A DNA stretch of 18,555 bases from Candidatus Moranbacteria bacterium CG_4_9_14_3_um_filter_45_14 (GCA_002790675.1 PFVP01000060.1:1-18555), one strand, 5' to 3'. Shown: positions 5,809 to 13,428, counted from the stretch's first letter. Notes: generated by a model from the letters alone, not told the origin. Made by a program: numbers and translations.

Positions 5809-7125
5809 ATGAATGTGAACAAAAAGAAACTGCTTGAAAAGATTCTACGTTTTATGGCGCGTGTGGTACTAGAGAAATACCACCCGATTATCATCGGTAT
5901 CACCGGATCAGTAGGCAAAAGCTCGACTAAGGAGGCAGTAGCGCTGATCGTGTCACGGGCATATTTCGTACGCAAAGCGGAAGGAAATTATAATAACGAA
6001 ATCGGCATACCGCTCACCATCATAGGTGCGAAGAGCGGTGGGGCATCGATTTTTGCTTGGGGAAAGATAATCTGCAAGTGGCTATGGATGGTGATCTTTC
6101 CTATACGTTATCCGGAGGTGCTCGTGCTTGAAATGGGGATTGATCGTCCTTTGGATATGGAATATCTCCTCAGTTTCGTTTCGGTGAAGATCGGAGTAGT
6201 GACGCAGATTTCTTCCAGCCATATCGCTTTTTTCGGATCGCTTGGGAATATCGCGAAAGAGAAAGGCAAATTACTTGCATCTCTCCCTCCGGATGGTTTT
6301 GCCATCCTTAATTCCGATAATAAGAATGTGATACGAATGCAAGAGAAAACGAGGGCCAAGACTCTCACCTATGGTTTTGGTCTTGATGCGATGCTCCGTG
6401 CCGATAATCTTTTGTTTCATCGTGATGTGAAACGAGTGGAGGGATTCAGTTTCAAACTGAACTACGAGGGGAAGACGATTCCTGTGCGTTTGCCGAAAAT
6501 CATCGCTAGACATCATATCTCGGGAGCTTTGGCAGGAGTAGCCGTTGGAGTGGCGTTGAAAATGAATTTAGTGGAAATCGCAGAAGCTCTCGAAAACTTT
6601 GAACCCTTGCCTGGACGACTTCGTATTCTTCCGGGGAAGAATGGGATGACTCTTTTGGATGATACATACAATGCTTCACCAGTTTCGACGAGAGCGGCAC
6701 TGGAGACACTGGGAGAATTTATGGCGCCACGAAAAGTAGTGATTCTGGGTGATATGCTGGAACTTGGTTCAGATGCTGTAGAGGAACACGCGATGCTTGC
6801 AACAGATGTCGTGGCTTCAGGTGCGCAGATCGTCGTGACTGTCGGGAAGCATATGCGATCCTTGTATGAAGCACTCCTTTCGTCAGGTTTCCCGAGTCGT
6901 CAAGCACACTGGTTTCCTTATCCGTCTTCGATACTTGAGAATCTGTCAGGTATCATTCGTTCCGAAGATCTGATCCTCATCAAGGGCTCGAGGGGTATGC
7001 GGATGGAGAAAATCACCGAAGCGCTCCTGATCGATCCCGGTGCGCGTGTGACGCTTCTTTGCTGTCAATCAGAAGAGTGGCGTCGCCGTCCGTTCATCGA
7101 GCCGTCGGAGTGGGAGAATGTATGA
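5809..7125 (+). CDS. murF: MurF-type Mur ligase lacking the N-terminal substrate domain
   Basis: MurF adds D-Ala-D-Ala to UDP-MurNAc-tripeptide with ATP, the last cytoplasmic step of the pentapeptide precursor. The 438 residues start almost directly with the ATP-binding central domain: P-loop GITGSVGKSSTKE (30-42), GNYNNEIGIPLT (59-70), VLEMGIDRP, SSSHIAFFGSLGNIAKEK, then LPGRLRIL and LDDTYNASPVS, and the C-terminal domain with GDMLELG and KGSRGMRMEKI. Canonical MurF has about 80-100 residues before the P-loop that bind the UDP-sugar; here only about 29 exist. A hydrophobic, aromatic stretch at about 78-100 (SIFAWGKIICKWLWMVIFP) sits between the NNEIG and VLEMG motifs and could touch the membrane. 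It is the last gene of the mraZ operon and ends at TGA after a typical MurF C-terminus. Confidence 0.88.
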   Translation: MNVNKKKLLEKILRFMARVVLEKYHPIIIGITGSVGKSSTKEAVALIVSRAYFVRKAEGNYNNEIGIPLTIIGAKSGGASIFAWGKIICKWLWMVIFPIRYPEVLVLEMGIDRPLDMEYLLSFVSVKIGVVTQISSSHIAFFGSLGNIAKEKGKLLASLPPDGFAILNSDNKNVIRMQEKTRAKTLTYGFGLDAMLRADNLLFHRDVKRVEGFSFKLNYEGKTIPVRLPKIIARHHISGALAGVAVGVALKMNLVEIAEALENFEPLPGRLRILPGKNGMTLLDDTYNASPVSTRAALETLGEFMAPRKVVILGDMLELGSDAVEEHAMLATDVVASGAQIVVTVGKHMRSLYEALLSSGFPSRQAHWFPYPSSILENLSGIIRSEDLILIKGSRGMRMEKITEALLIDPGARVTLLCCQSEEWRRRPFIEPSEWENV

Positions 7126-7133
7126 TGTGACTT

Positions 7134-7255
7134 GCCCGCACACCAAGTGAATTTCAATTTTTGGAAATATATCGGTATTTTTGATAATCATTTTTTAGGA
7201 AGGAATTTAGTGAGATATTCTCTTTATTATACTTAAGCTCAATTGGTGTGTGGGC
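7134..7255. repeat. 13-bp inverted repeat framing the gap after murF
   Basis: GCCCGCACACCAA (7134-7146) and TTGGTGTGTGGGC (7243-7255) are inverted copies with one G-T pair, separated by 96 AT-rich bases. The left arm begins 8 bases after the murF stop, and the right arm ends at the base before the next promoter's -35. It may be a small non-coding mobile element or the base stem of a structured RNA 3' end. No T run follows, so it is not a standard terminator. I found no ORF inside. Confidence 0.6.
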
Positions 7256-7284
7256 TTGCACGCTTGAGGAAAAAAAGTTATAGT
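7256..7284 (+). promoter_or_regulatory. Promoter of the KH-domain gene
   Basis: TTGCAC (7256-7261) and TATAGT (7279-7284) are spaced by 17 bp. A start near 7291 gives a leader of about 55 bases. With the terminator at 7803 it makes the small KH gene a single-gene transcription unit. Confidence 0.65.
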
Positions 7285-7345
7285 ATATCCGTGAAGCAGA
7301 TGATGAATCTTCTTCGGTAATGTTTAATCCGTACTATCAAGTCTT

Positions 7346-7735
7346 ATGACAGATAATGTGAAGGACAAGGATTTTATCGAGTATGCTGTGAAGATGCTCG
7401 TGGATAATCCAGATGATGTGAAGGTGGAAAGGAAGATCGATGAAATGGGAGTACTTATAACACTCGACGTCAATCCGAAAGATATGGGGATGGTTATCGG
7501 TCGTGAAGGTATGACTGCCAAAGCATTACGAACACTCCTCCGTGTGATCGGGGCTCGTAACAATGCTCGTGTGAATTTGAAAATCAATGAACCGGAGGGA
7601 TCTGAACGACCGTCGAGAGAACCTCGCGAAGCGCGTGAGAACACTTCTTTCGCATCTCCTGTAGCTACCGAAGCGCCGAAGCCTGCAGAAGAAAAGAAGA
7701 CTCTGGACGATGTGATGAATGATATCCAAATCTAA
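7346..7735 (+). CDS. khpA: KH-domain RNA-binding protein, KhpA-like, with an acidic tail
   Basis: KhpA (YlqC family) is a small cytoplasmic RNA-binding protein that in Firmicutes works with KhpB/Jag and influences division and cell length. Residues 11-80 match the family: LVDNPDDVKVE, then DVNPKDMGMVIGREGMTAKALRTLL, with the RNA-binding GxxG loop GREG at 52-55, and RVNLKI closing the fold. Family members are usually about 75-80 residues; this one has 129 because of a charged, Pro/Glu-rich tail (about 81-129) that is probably disordered and ends in a short helix-like KKTLDDVMNDIQI. No Shine-Dalgarno sequence precedes ATG 7346. It has its own promoter and terminator, between the division operon and the rhamnose genes. 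No KhpB partner is in the window. Confidence 0.85.
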   Translation: MTDNVKDKDFIEYAVKMLVDNPDDVKVERKIDEMGVLITLDVNPKDMGMVIGREGMTAKALRTLLRVIGARNNARVNLKINEPEGSERPSREPREARENTSFASPVATEAPKPAEEKKTLDDVMNDIQI

Positions 7736-7762
7736 TCATCAGGGCGCTTGCCCCGATCTATC

Positions 7763-7787
7763 TTCAAGCAGAGCGTTTCTGTTTGAA
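7763..7787 (+). other. Stem-loop in the 3' region of the KH gene
   Basis: TTCAAGCAGA (7763-7772) pairs with TCTGTTTGAA (7778-7787) over a GCGTT loop, ten pairs with one G-T. A shorter hairpin GGGC-GCTT-GCCC lies at 7742-7753, and the terminator hairpin follows at 7803. Three stems in a 100-base 3' end is more structure than termination needs. Confidence 0.5.
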
Positions 7788-7802
7788 ATATTTGTAAAGA
7801 CG

Positions 7803-7838
7803 CAGTCGGATCCGTGGATGGGTTCGACTGTTTTTTTT
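7803..7838 (+). terminator. Strong intrinsic terminator after the KH gene
   Basis: CAGTCGGATCC (7803-7813) pairs with GGGTTCGACTG (7820-7830) over a 6-base loop, eleven pairs with two G-T, followed by eight T residues (7831-7838). It isolates the KH gene from the rml cluster. Confidence 0.88.
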
Positions 7839-7863
7839 GGATAATCTCGGAGAGATCGTGGGC

Positions 7864-7892
7864 TTTTACTTTGAAACGAAACCCGTTATAAT
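7864..7892 (+). promoter_or_regulatory. Promoter of the rml gene cluster, apparently leaderless
   Basis: A perfect TATAAT (7887-7892) lies 17 bp after a weak TTTTAC (7864-7869). The expected transcription start, 7-8 bases after the -10, coincides with the rmlC ATG at 7900, so the mRNA should be leaderless or nearly so. An AGGA at 7893-7896 would then be outside the transcript. Confidence 0.6.
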
Positions 7893-7899
7893 AGGAAAT

Positions 7900-8451
7900 A
7901 TGAAGACGGAAAAAACCATATTGGCAGGGGTAGTGATTATTGAACCTGACGTCTTTTCGGATGATCGAGGTTTTTTTATCGAAACATTTCAGGAAGAACG
8001 TTATCAGGAGATTTTTGGTACGGACATACATTTTGTGCAGGATAATTTCTCCTCTTCCAAGAAAGGCGTGCTTCGCGGACTGCATTATCAGGCACCGCCA
8101 TTTGGTCAGGCAAAACTGGTGCAAGTTTTGAAAGGGAAGGTGCTTGATGTCGCTCTCGATATCCGCTTCGGATCACCGACGTTCGGACAGTTTGTAATGG
8201 TAGAACTTTCGGGAGAAAATCATAAGCAATTTTTTATTCCTGAAGGTTTTGCTCATGGATTTATTGCACTCGAAGATGATACGCTTTTCCAATATAAATG
8301 TACTAATGTGTATTCCAAAGTACACGAGCGTGGAATCGTATGGAACGACCCGGCACTGAAAATCAAGTGGGGAATCGAGAGCCCGATTGTTTCCGGTAAA
8401 GATCGAGAACATTCGTTGCTGAAAGATATTCCAGAGGAATATATTTTTTAA
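7900..8451 (+). CDS. rmlC: dTDP-4-dehydrorhamnose 3,5-epimerase
   Basis: RmlC epimerises C3 and C5 of dTDP-4-keto-6-deoxyglucose, the third step towards dTDP-L-rhamnose. The 183-residue cupin has the family signature throughout: FSDDRGFFIETF (19-30), FVQDNFSSSKKGVLRGLHYQ with the catalytic His62, LVQVLKGKVLDVALDIR, IPEGFAHGF (113-121), and YKCTNVYSKVHERGIVWND, which contains the active-site Tyr region. Length equals that of well-studied RmlC enzymes. ATG 7900 is chosen because MKTEKTILAGVVIIEPDVF matches the usual start and because it sits at the predicted transcript start; an upstream in-frame TTG at 7837 lies inside the terminator T run. It is the first gene of rmlC-rmlB-rmlD. Confidence 0.94.
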   Translation: MKTEKTILAGVVIIEPDVFSDDRGFFIETFQEERYQEIFGTDIHFVQDNFSSSKKGVLRGLHYQAPPFGQAKLVQVLKGKVLDVALDIRFGSPTFGQFVMVELSGENHKQFFIPEGFAHGFIALEDDTLFQYKCTNVYSKVHERGIVWNDPALKIKWGIESPIVSGKDREHSLLKDIPEEYIF

Positions 8452-8467
8452 TTTTTTCTTTATTTAT

Positions 8468-9445
8468 ATGAAAATACTCGTTACCGGAGGAGCCGGATTC
8501 ATAGGATCGAATTTCATCCATCATATTCTGAAAAAGTATCCGGAGTACCGAATAATCAATGTGGATATTCTGACATACGCTGGGAATCTGGAGAATTTGA
8601 AAGTATGGGAAAATGATGAACGATATCGTTTCGTCAAAGGGAATGTGACCGATGCGAATGTCGTTGATCCTCTCGTGGCAGAGTCTGATGTCGTGGTGCA
8701 TTTTGCCGCAGAATCGCACGTTGATCGTTCTATTGTAGATCCATACGCTTTCATCGATACGAACATCAAGGGTACGTTCGTGCTTCTCGAATCAGCTCGC
8801 AAATACAACAAACGTTTCCATCATATCTCTACGGACGAGGTATTCGGTGCTTTAGGGCCGGAAGATGCTCCATTCGATGAAAATACCAAGTATGACCCTC
8901 GGAGCCCGTACAGCGCTTCCAAGGCATCCTCTGATCATCTCGTTCGTTCATATTTTCATACCTACGATCTTCCGGTGACGATTTCCAATTGTTCGAACAA
9001 TTATGGTCCGTATCATTTTCCTGAAAAACTTATCCCGCTCGCTATTACCAATCTCCTTGAGGGGAAAACAGTGCCAGTGTATGGTGATGGGTTTAATGTA
9101 CGCGACTGGCTGTATGTGGAAGATCATTGTAAAGCCATTGATTTGATCATTCATCAGGGTATCATCGGAGAGACGTACTGCATCGGGGGAGCGAGCGAGC
9201 GGGAAAACATTTGGATTGTGAAAAAACTCCTTGAACTTCTTGAAAAAGATGAAAGTATGATCGAATATGTGAAAGACCGAGCCGGACACGATCGTCGCTA
9301 TGCTATCAATTTTTCCAAGATCGAACGCGAGCTCGGTTGGCATCCGGAAGTGACGTTGGAAGACGGTCTCACAAAAACAGTGGAGTGGTTTCGAGAAAAT
9401 GAAGCTTGGTGGAAAAATATTGAATCAGGAACATATAAAGAATAG
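8468..9445 (+). CDS. rmlB: dTDP-glucose 4,6-dehydratase
   Basis: RmlB removes water from dTDP-glucose using bound NAD+, giving dTDP-4-keto-6-deoxyglucose. The 325-residue extended short-chain dehydrogenase begins with the Rossmann motif TGGAGFIG (6-13), has DILTYAGNLENL, HFAAESHVDRS, the catalytic Thr-Asp-Glu in STDEVFG (122-124), the YSASK pair Tyr148/Lys152 and the family hallmarks NCSNNYGPYHFPEKLIP and YGDGFNVRDWLYVEDHC. Length and order are standard. It starts 16 bases after rmlC with no Shine-Dalgarno sequence, and rmlD follows after one base, so the three are cotranscribed. Confidence 0.95.
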   Translation: MKILVTGGAGFIGSNFIHHILKKYPEYRIINVDILTYAGNLENLKVWENDERYRFVKGNVTDANVVDPLVAESDVVVHFAAESHVDRSIVDPYAFIDTNIKGTFVLLESARKYNKRFHHISTDEVFGALGPEDAPFDENTKYDPRSPYSASKASSDHLVRSYFHTYDLPVTISNCSNNYGPYHFPEKLIPLAITNLLEGKTVPVYGDGFNVRDWLYVEDHCKAIDLIIHQGIIGETYCIGGASERENIWIVKKLLELLEKDESMIEYVKDRAGHDRRYAINFSKIERELGWHPEVTLEDGLTKTVEWFRENEAWWKNIESGTYKE

Positions 9446-9446
9446 T

Positions 9447-10325
9447 ATGGAAAACAGTATGGTAAGTAAAGTATTGATACTCGGAGCAAAAGGGATGCTT
9501 GGACAAGAGCTGGTCAGCATCTTTTCGGGTGATGAAAAATATATGGTTGCCGGATGGGATTTCGGAGATATTGACGTGACTGATTTCGTCAAGACAGAAG
9601 AAAAAGTGAGATTGTATGCTCCCGATATCCTCATCAATGCTGTGGCTTATAACGCTGTTGATATGTGTGAAGAGAGCGATGAGGAATATCAGAAAGCGAT
9701 GATGCTCAATGCCGAAGTCCCTAGATTTCTTGCACATCTTGCGAAACAAATGGATATTCTTTTTGTGCATTATTCGACAGATTATGTTTTTGACGGTTCC
9801 GATGAATCAGGATACAGAGAGGATGCGGAAACGAATCCGATTTCTCGGTATGGGATAAGCAAAAGAGCCGGAGAAGAAAATGTGATAAAGGAAGAGGGAA
9901 AATATTATATTATTCGTCTCTCGAAACTGTTTGGAAAACCAGCCGTGAGTAGTATAGCGAAAAAGAGTTTCTTTGATATTATGCTCACTCTCGGGAAAAC
10001 AAAAGATGTGATACAGGCTGTTGATGATGAGAAGAGTTGTTTTACTTATGCACCGGATCTAGCACGAGAAACGAAGTCTTTGATAGAAGATAAAGCGATT
10101 TTCGGTATCTATCATTTACCGAATAGTGGGGATGTTACTTGGTATACGGCTGTGCAGGAGCTCTATACACAGGCCAAAATTGGAGTTACAATACAACCTG
10201 TAGGTAGCGAGGCTTTTCCTCGTCCTGCTAAACGTCCTCATTATTCGAAGCTTCTCAATACGAAGCGTACGCCGATTCGTCCGTATGCCGAAGCCCTTAA
10301 AGACTATCTTACTTCTATGGAATAA
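9447..10325 (+). CDS. rmlD: dTDP-4-dehydrorhamnose reductase
   Basis: RmlD reduces dTDP-4-keto-L-rhamnose with NAD(P)H, the final step of dTDP-L-rhamnose synthesis. The 292 residues show a Rossmann GAKGMLG (13-19), a DIDVTD segment, VDMCEESDEE matching the usual VD.CE.....A pattern, the catalytic STDYVFDG (110-117) with Tyr135 and Lys139 in RYGISK, and the C-terminal PRPAKRPHYSKLL typical of the family. ATG 9447 begins one base after the rmlB stop; ATG 9459 is the alternative. The open frame reaches back into rmlB (9399), but that overlap is not needed for the fold. Confidence 0.93.
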   Translation: MENSMVSKVLILGAKGMLGQELVSIFSGDEKYMVAGWDFGDIDVTDFVKTEEKVRLYAPDILINAVAYNAVDMCEESDEEYQKAMMLNAEVPRFLAHLAKQMDILFVHYSTDYVFDGSDESGYREDAETNPISRYGISKRAGEENVIKEEGKYYIIRLSKLFGKPAVSSIAKKSFFDIMLTLGKTKDVIQAVDDEKSCFTYAPDLARETKSLIEDKAIFGIYHLPNSGDVTWYTAVQELYTQAKIGVTIQPVGSEAFPRPAKRPHYSKLLNTKRTPIRPYAEALKDYLTSME

Positions 10326-10346
10326 AATTTTCTGCCATCCGGAATC

Positions 10347-10372
10347 TTGATGTATAAATTGGGAATGATACT
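10347..10372 (+). promoter_or_regulatory. Weak candidate promoter for glyA
   Basis: GATACT (10367-10372) ends 8 bases before the glyA ATG, and TTGATG (10347-10352) is upstream, but the 14-bp spacing is too short for a normal promoter. It could work as a weak leaderless promoter, or glyA may simply be read from the rml transcript. Confidence 0.25.
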
Positions 10373-10380
10373 CAAATAGT

Positions 10381-11628
10381 ATGATGAAATACAACGTGAT
10401 AAAAAAACAAGATACGCGTGCGTATGATGCTTTGCGGGGAGAAATGAAAAGACAAGAAGAAGGATTTGAAATGATTGCTTCAGAAAATTATGTTTCAGAG
10501 GCGGTTCTCGAGGCGCTCGGGACTGTTTTCACTAATAAATATTCCGAAGGCTATCCTGGTCGGCGTTATTATGGCGGACAGGAGTTTACCGATGTCGTAG
10601 AGACACTGGCTATAGACCGAGCTAAGAAATTGTTCGGAGCAGAACACGCGAATGTGCAACCACACGCCGGGGCACCTGCCAACCTTGCGGCGTATTCTGC
10701 CATACTCAAACCAGGTGATACGATCCTCGGTATGGATCTCTCTCACGGAGGACATCTGACACACGGTCATCCACTCACTTTGCCGGCGCAGATTTATCAT
10801 TTCGTCGGATACAAAACAGAACCGGATGGAACCATTGATTACAAAAAATTGGAAGCGCAGGCATTGAAAGAGAAACCGCAATTGATTTTGGCCGGATTCT
10901 CCTCATATACTCGACAACTCGATTATGCGAAATTCTCGGCCATTGCAAAAAAGGTCGGTGCTTATTCGATGATGGATATGGCACATATTGCAGGACTGGT
11001 GGCCGGGAAAGTCGTGCCTAGTCCCGTCCCGTACTTCGATATCATCACGACGACGACGCACAAGACACTTCGTGGTCCTCGTGGGGGTATGATTCTTTGT
11101 AAAGCATCACTCGCCAAAGTGGTAGATAGAGCCGTTTTCCCAGGGCTTCAGGGTGGACCGTTAATGAATACGATTACGGCTAAAGCAGTAGCTTTTGGCG
11201 AGGCGCTACGACCGGAATTCAAAAAGTATGCCAAACAAGTCTTGAAGAATGCGAAAACGCTCGAAAAGGAAATGTGCAAATATGGAGTAGTACCACTTTT
11301 CGGCGGTACAGATAATCATATGATTATGCTCGATGTTGTGAAGAATTATGGGATTTCAGGTAAAAAAGCGGAGAAATTACTGGATGATGTCAGTATTACC
11401 GTGAATAAGAACGTCATTCCGGATGATCCGCGAGGACCGATGGATCCAAGTGGTGTGCGTATCGGTGTGCCGGCTCTTACGACACGAGGACTTCGGGAGA
11501 AAGAGGTCAAGGTGATAGCTGATTGTATTCATATGACGCTTTCTTCGGGTGGTGATATCAAGATATTGAAGACCGTGAAGATTGTCGTAAGAAAACTTTG
11601 TCGTGCTTTCCCTGCGTATAAAAAATAA
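10381..11628 (+). CDS. glyA: Serine hydroxymethyltransferase
   Basis: GlyA is a pyridoxal-phosphate enzyme that interconverts serine and glycine while loading one-carbon units on tetrahydrofolate. The 415 residues include EMIASENYVS, the YPGRRYYGG segment, HAGAPANLAAY, MDMAHIAGLVAGK, the PLP Schiff-base lysine Lys228 in TTTTHKTLRGPRGG, PGLQGGPLMN and the C-terminal GVRIGVPALTTRG. GGHLTHGHP replaces the commoner GGHLTHGSP, a small deviation. Two ATG codons stand in tandem at 10381 and 10384. It lies 55 bases after rmlD and 22 bases before rmlA, inside a nucleotide-sugar cluster that does not need it for its pathway. Nothing in its sequence suggests decay. Confidence 0.95.
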   Translation: MMKYNVIKKQDTRAYDALRGEMKRQEEGFEMIASENYVSEAVLEALGTVFTNKYSEGYPGRRYYGGQEFTDVVETLAIDRAKKLFGAEHANVQPHAGAPANLAAYSAILKPGDTILGMDLSHGGHLTHGHPLTLPAQIYHFVGYKTEPDGTIDYKKLEAQALKEKPQLILAGFSSYTRQLDYAKFSAIAKKVGAYSMMDMAHIAGLVAGKVVPSPVPYFDIITTTTHKTLRGPRGGMILCKASLAKVVDRAVFPGLQGGPLMNTITAKAVAFGEALRPEFKKYAKQVLKNAKTLEKEMCKYGVVPLFGGTDNHMIMLDVVKNYGISGKKAEKLLDDVSITVNKNVIPDDPRGPMDPSGVRIGVPALTTRGLREKEVKVIADCIHMTLSSGGDIKILKTVKIVVRKLCRAFPAYKK

Positions 11629-11650
11629 TTCTTTCTTCTTACCCATTCTT

Positions 11651-12445
11651 ATGAAAGGTATCATTCTCGCAGGCGGAACAGGAACGAGACTTCTTCCTTT
11701 GACCGCTCTTACTTCGAAACAACTTCTACCGGTATATGATCGGCCGATGATTTTCTATCCTCTGAATACGCTCATCAGAGCTAGTGTCAAGGATATTCTT
11801 ATCATCGTTTCCCCAGGACATTCTGGAAATTTCCTCAATTTACTCGGCTCGATGTTTCGAAAATTCGGAGTGAATCTTTCTTTCATAGTACAAAAATCAC
11901 CTCGCGGTTTGGCAGAGGCCTACATTCTGGCGGAAGATTTTTTGGATGGCGAATCATCAACTCTGGTGCTCGGAGATAATATCTTCGAAGATGATTTCAC
12001 TGAAGCGATTCGAACTTTCGAGAAAGGCGGACGTATTTTCGCCAAGGAGGTATCAGACCCAGAACGTTTCGGCGTGGTGGAGTTCGATGAAAACCATGAA
12101 GTAATCTCTATCGAAGAGAAACCGATTGCACCAAGAAGTCAGTTTGCTATTCCTGGAATCTATATTTTTGATAAAGATGTCGTGGAAAGGGCGAAAACAC
12201 TCACTCCATCAGAACGAGGTGAGCTGGAAATCACTGATTTGCAGAGATACTATTTGAGCAAGCATATGCTTGATGTACGACTTATAGAAGGGGCTTGGTT
12301 CGATACGGGGACATTCGAATCTTTGTTCGAAGCGAGTGTATTTGCACGTGAAAAAAAACTTGGAGATCGATCCCATCCGATGATCAACGAGGCCATACGA
12401 GAGTTCAATGCCGAATACAAAGGAATAGTTTCTCTGAAAAAATAG
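11651..12445 (+). CDS. rmlA: Glucose-1-phosphate thymidylyltransferase
   Basis: RmlA joins glucose-1-phosphate and dTTP to dTDP-glucose, the entry step of the rhamnose pathway. The 264 residues begin with the nucleotidyltransferase signature MKGIILAGGTGTRLLPLT, followed by SKQLLPVYDRPMIFYPL, QKSPRGLAEAYILAEDF, LVLGDNIFEDDF with the metal-binding Asp, and FGVVEFDENHEVISIEEKP. It is about 25 residues shorter than the Salmonella-type enzyme, mostly at the C-terminus, so it may lack the helical segment that forms the allosteric dTDP-rhamnose site; that is inference from length. ATG 11651 is chosen over the upstream TTG at 11603, which overlaps the end of glyA. No Shine-Dalgarno sequence: the 20 bases before the start are pyrimidine rich. 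Confidence 0.9.
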   Translation: MKGIILAGGTGTRLLPLTALTSKQLLPVYDRPMIFYPLNTLIRASVKDILIIVSPGHSGNFLNLLGSMFRKFGVNLSFIVQKSPRGLAEAYILAEDFLDGESSTLVLGDNIFEDDFTEAIRTFEKGGRIFAKEVSDPERFGVVEFDENHEVISIEEKPIAPRSQFAIPGIYIFDKDVVERAKTLTPSERGELEITDLQRYYLSKHMLDVRLIEGAWFDTGTFESLFEASVFAREKKLGDRSHPMINEAIREFNAEYKGIVSLKK

Positions 12446-12477
12446 TCGATATGATGTAATTTCCTATACGCGTACTT

Positions 12478-13365
12478 ATGCAGAACAATCAACCGAGAAA
12501 AATCAAGAAAGCTATTCTCCCTGTTGCTGGTTTTGGAACACGTTTCCTTCCTGCAACCAAAGCACAACCAAAAGAAATGTTGCCAGTGGTAGACAAACCA
12601 GTAGTGCAGTATCTTGTAGAAGAGGCTGTGGCATCAGGGATTGAAGAAATTATCTTCGTGACGGGTCGTGGCAAGCGGGCGATAGAAGATCATTTTGATG
12701 TTTCGTATGAATTGGAAGAGACATTGGTAGAAAAGAATAAGCAGGATCTCCTCGAGGTTGTCCAAAAAATATCGATGCTCGCGAAGTTTTCTTATGTGCG
12801 TCAGCCTATTCCTCTGGGTGACGGACATGCACTCCTGCAGGCAGCGCACTTGATTGATGATGATGAGTCCGTGTTGGTGATTTTCGGTGACTGCATCTAT
12901 GATAGCGAAGTTCCTGCTTCCCGTCAGCTGATCGAGACGTATGAGGAATACCAGACGCCGATTATCGGACTTTCTGAAGTGGCTCTGGAAGATGTATCGA
13001 AATTCGGTGTCGTGGCTGGTGAGAAGGTAGATGAGAATGATTGGAAGGTGACGCACATAGTGGAGAAGCCGAAACCGGAAGATGCTCCGAGCCGATTAGT
13101 CGCGGTTGGAAAATACATCATCACCAATGATGTGTTCAAAGCACTTGCCGGAATTGAATCAGGAAAATCCGGTGAAATTCGTCTGGCGGACGCCTTTGAC
13201 AGTATGCTCGAAAAAGGATTGCCGATACACGGACGAATGTTGGAAGGAGAATGGCTCGATACCGGAGACAAGTTCAATTTTCTGAAGACAACGATTCATT
13301 TCGGGTTGAAACACCCAGAAATAGGGGAGAGATTCCGTGCGTATCTGAAAGGTCTCTCGCTTTGA
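12478..13365 (+). CDS. galU: UTP-glucose-1-phosphate uridylyltransferase
   Basis: GalU makes UDP-glucose from UTP and glucose-1-phosphate for surface polysaccharides. The 295 residues show KAILPVAGFGTRFLPATKA, then PKEMLPVVDKPVVQYLVEEA, IIFVTGRGKRAIEDHFD, PLGDGHALLQA, VGKYIITNDVF and the C-terminal GEWLDTGDK. The metal-site motif reads FGDCIY with Asp138 kept and Cys139 where Asp or Val is more usual. It starts 32 bases after rmlA; a TATACG at 12465-12470 could be a near-leaderless -10 but has no -35. It ends at TGA; the next gene happens to be in the same frame, but galU is already full length. Confidence 0.93.
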   Translation: MQNNQPRKIKKAILPVAGFGTRFLPATKAQPKEMLPVVDKPVVQYLVEEAVASGIEEIIFVTGRGKRAIEDHFDVSYELEETLVEKNKQDLLEVVQKISMLAKFSYVRQPIPLGDGHALLQAAHLIDDDESVLVIFGDCIYDSEVPASRQLIETYEEYQTPIIGLSEVALEDVSKFGVVAGEKVDENDWKVTHIVEKPKPEDAPSRLVAVGKYIITNDVFKALAGIESGKSGEIRLADAFDSMLEKGLPIHGRMLEGEWLDTGDKFNFLKTTIHFGLKHPEIGERFRAYLKGLSL

Positions 13366-13428
13366 TCTGAGAGGTTCGTTGAAAAATTTTTTGTTCGATC
13401 ATTTTCTCACTCTTTGATAAAAGATGTT

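Noticed and set aside
7837..7899. N-terminal extension of RmlC from TTG 7837
   Set aside because: The codons lie in the terminator T run and the promoter, upstream of the predicted transcript start, and the added residues do not match the family.
10326..10380. Glycine or other riboswitch ahead of glyA
   Set aside because: The gap is only 55 bases, AT-rich and without stable paired elements; a glycine aptamer does not fit.
13366..13413. Terminator after galU
   Set aside because: AAAAATTTTTT is only a short AT palindrome without a GC stem; it would not terminate well.
13366..13428. GalU fused by TGA read-through to the two-TM protein (the frames coincide)
   Set aside because: GalU is full length at its TGA, the intervening codons look like non-coding sequence, and the next protein begins with its own TM helix; a shared frame has a one-in-three chance.
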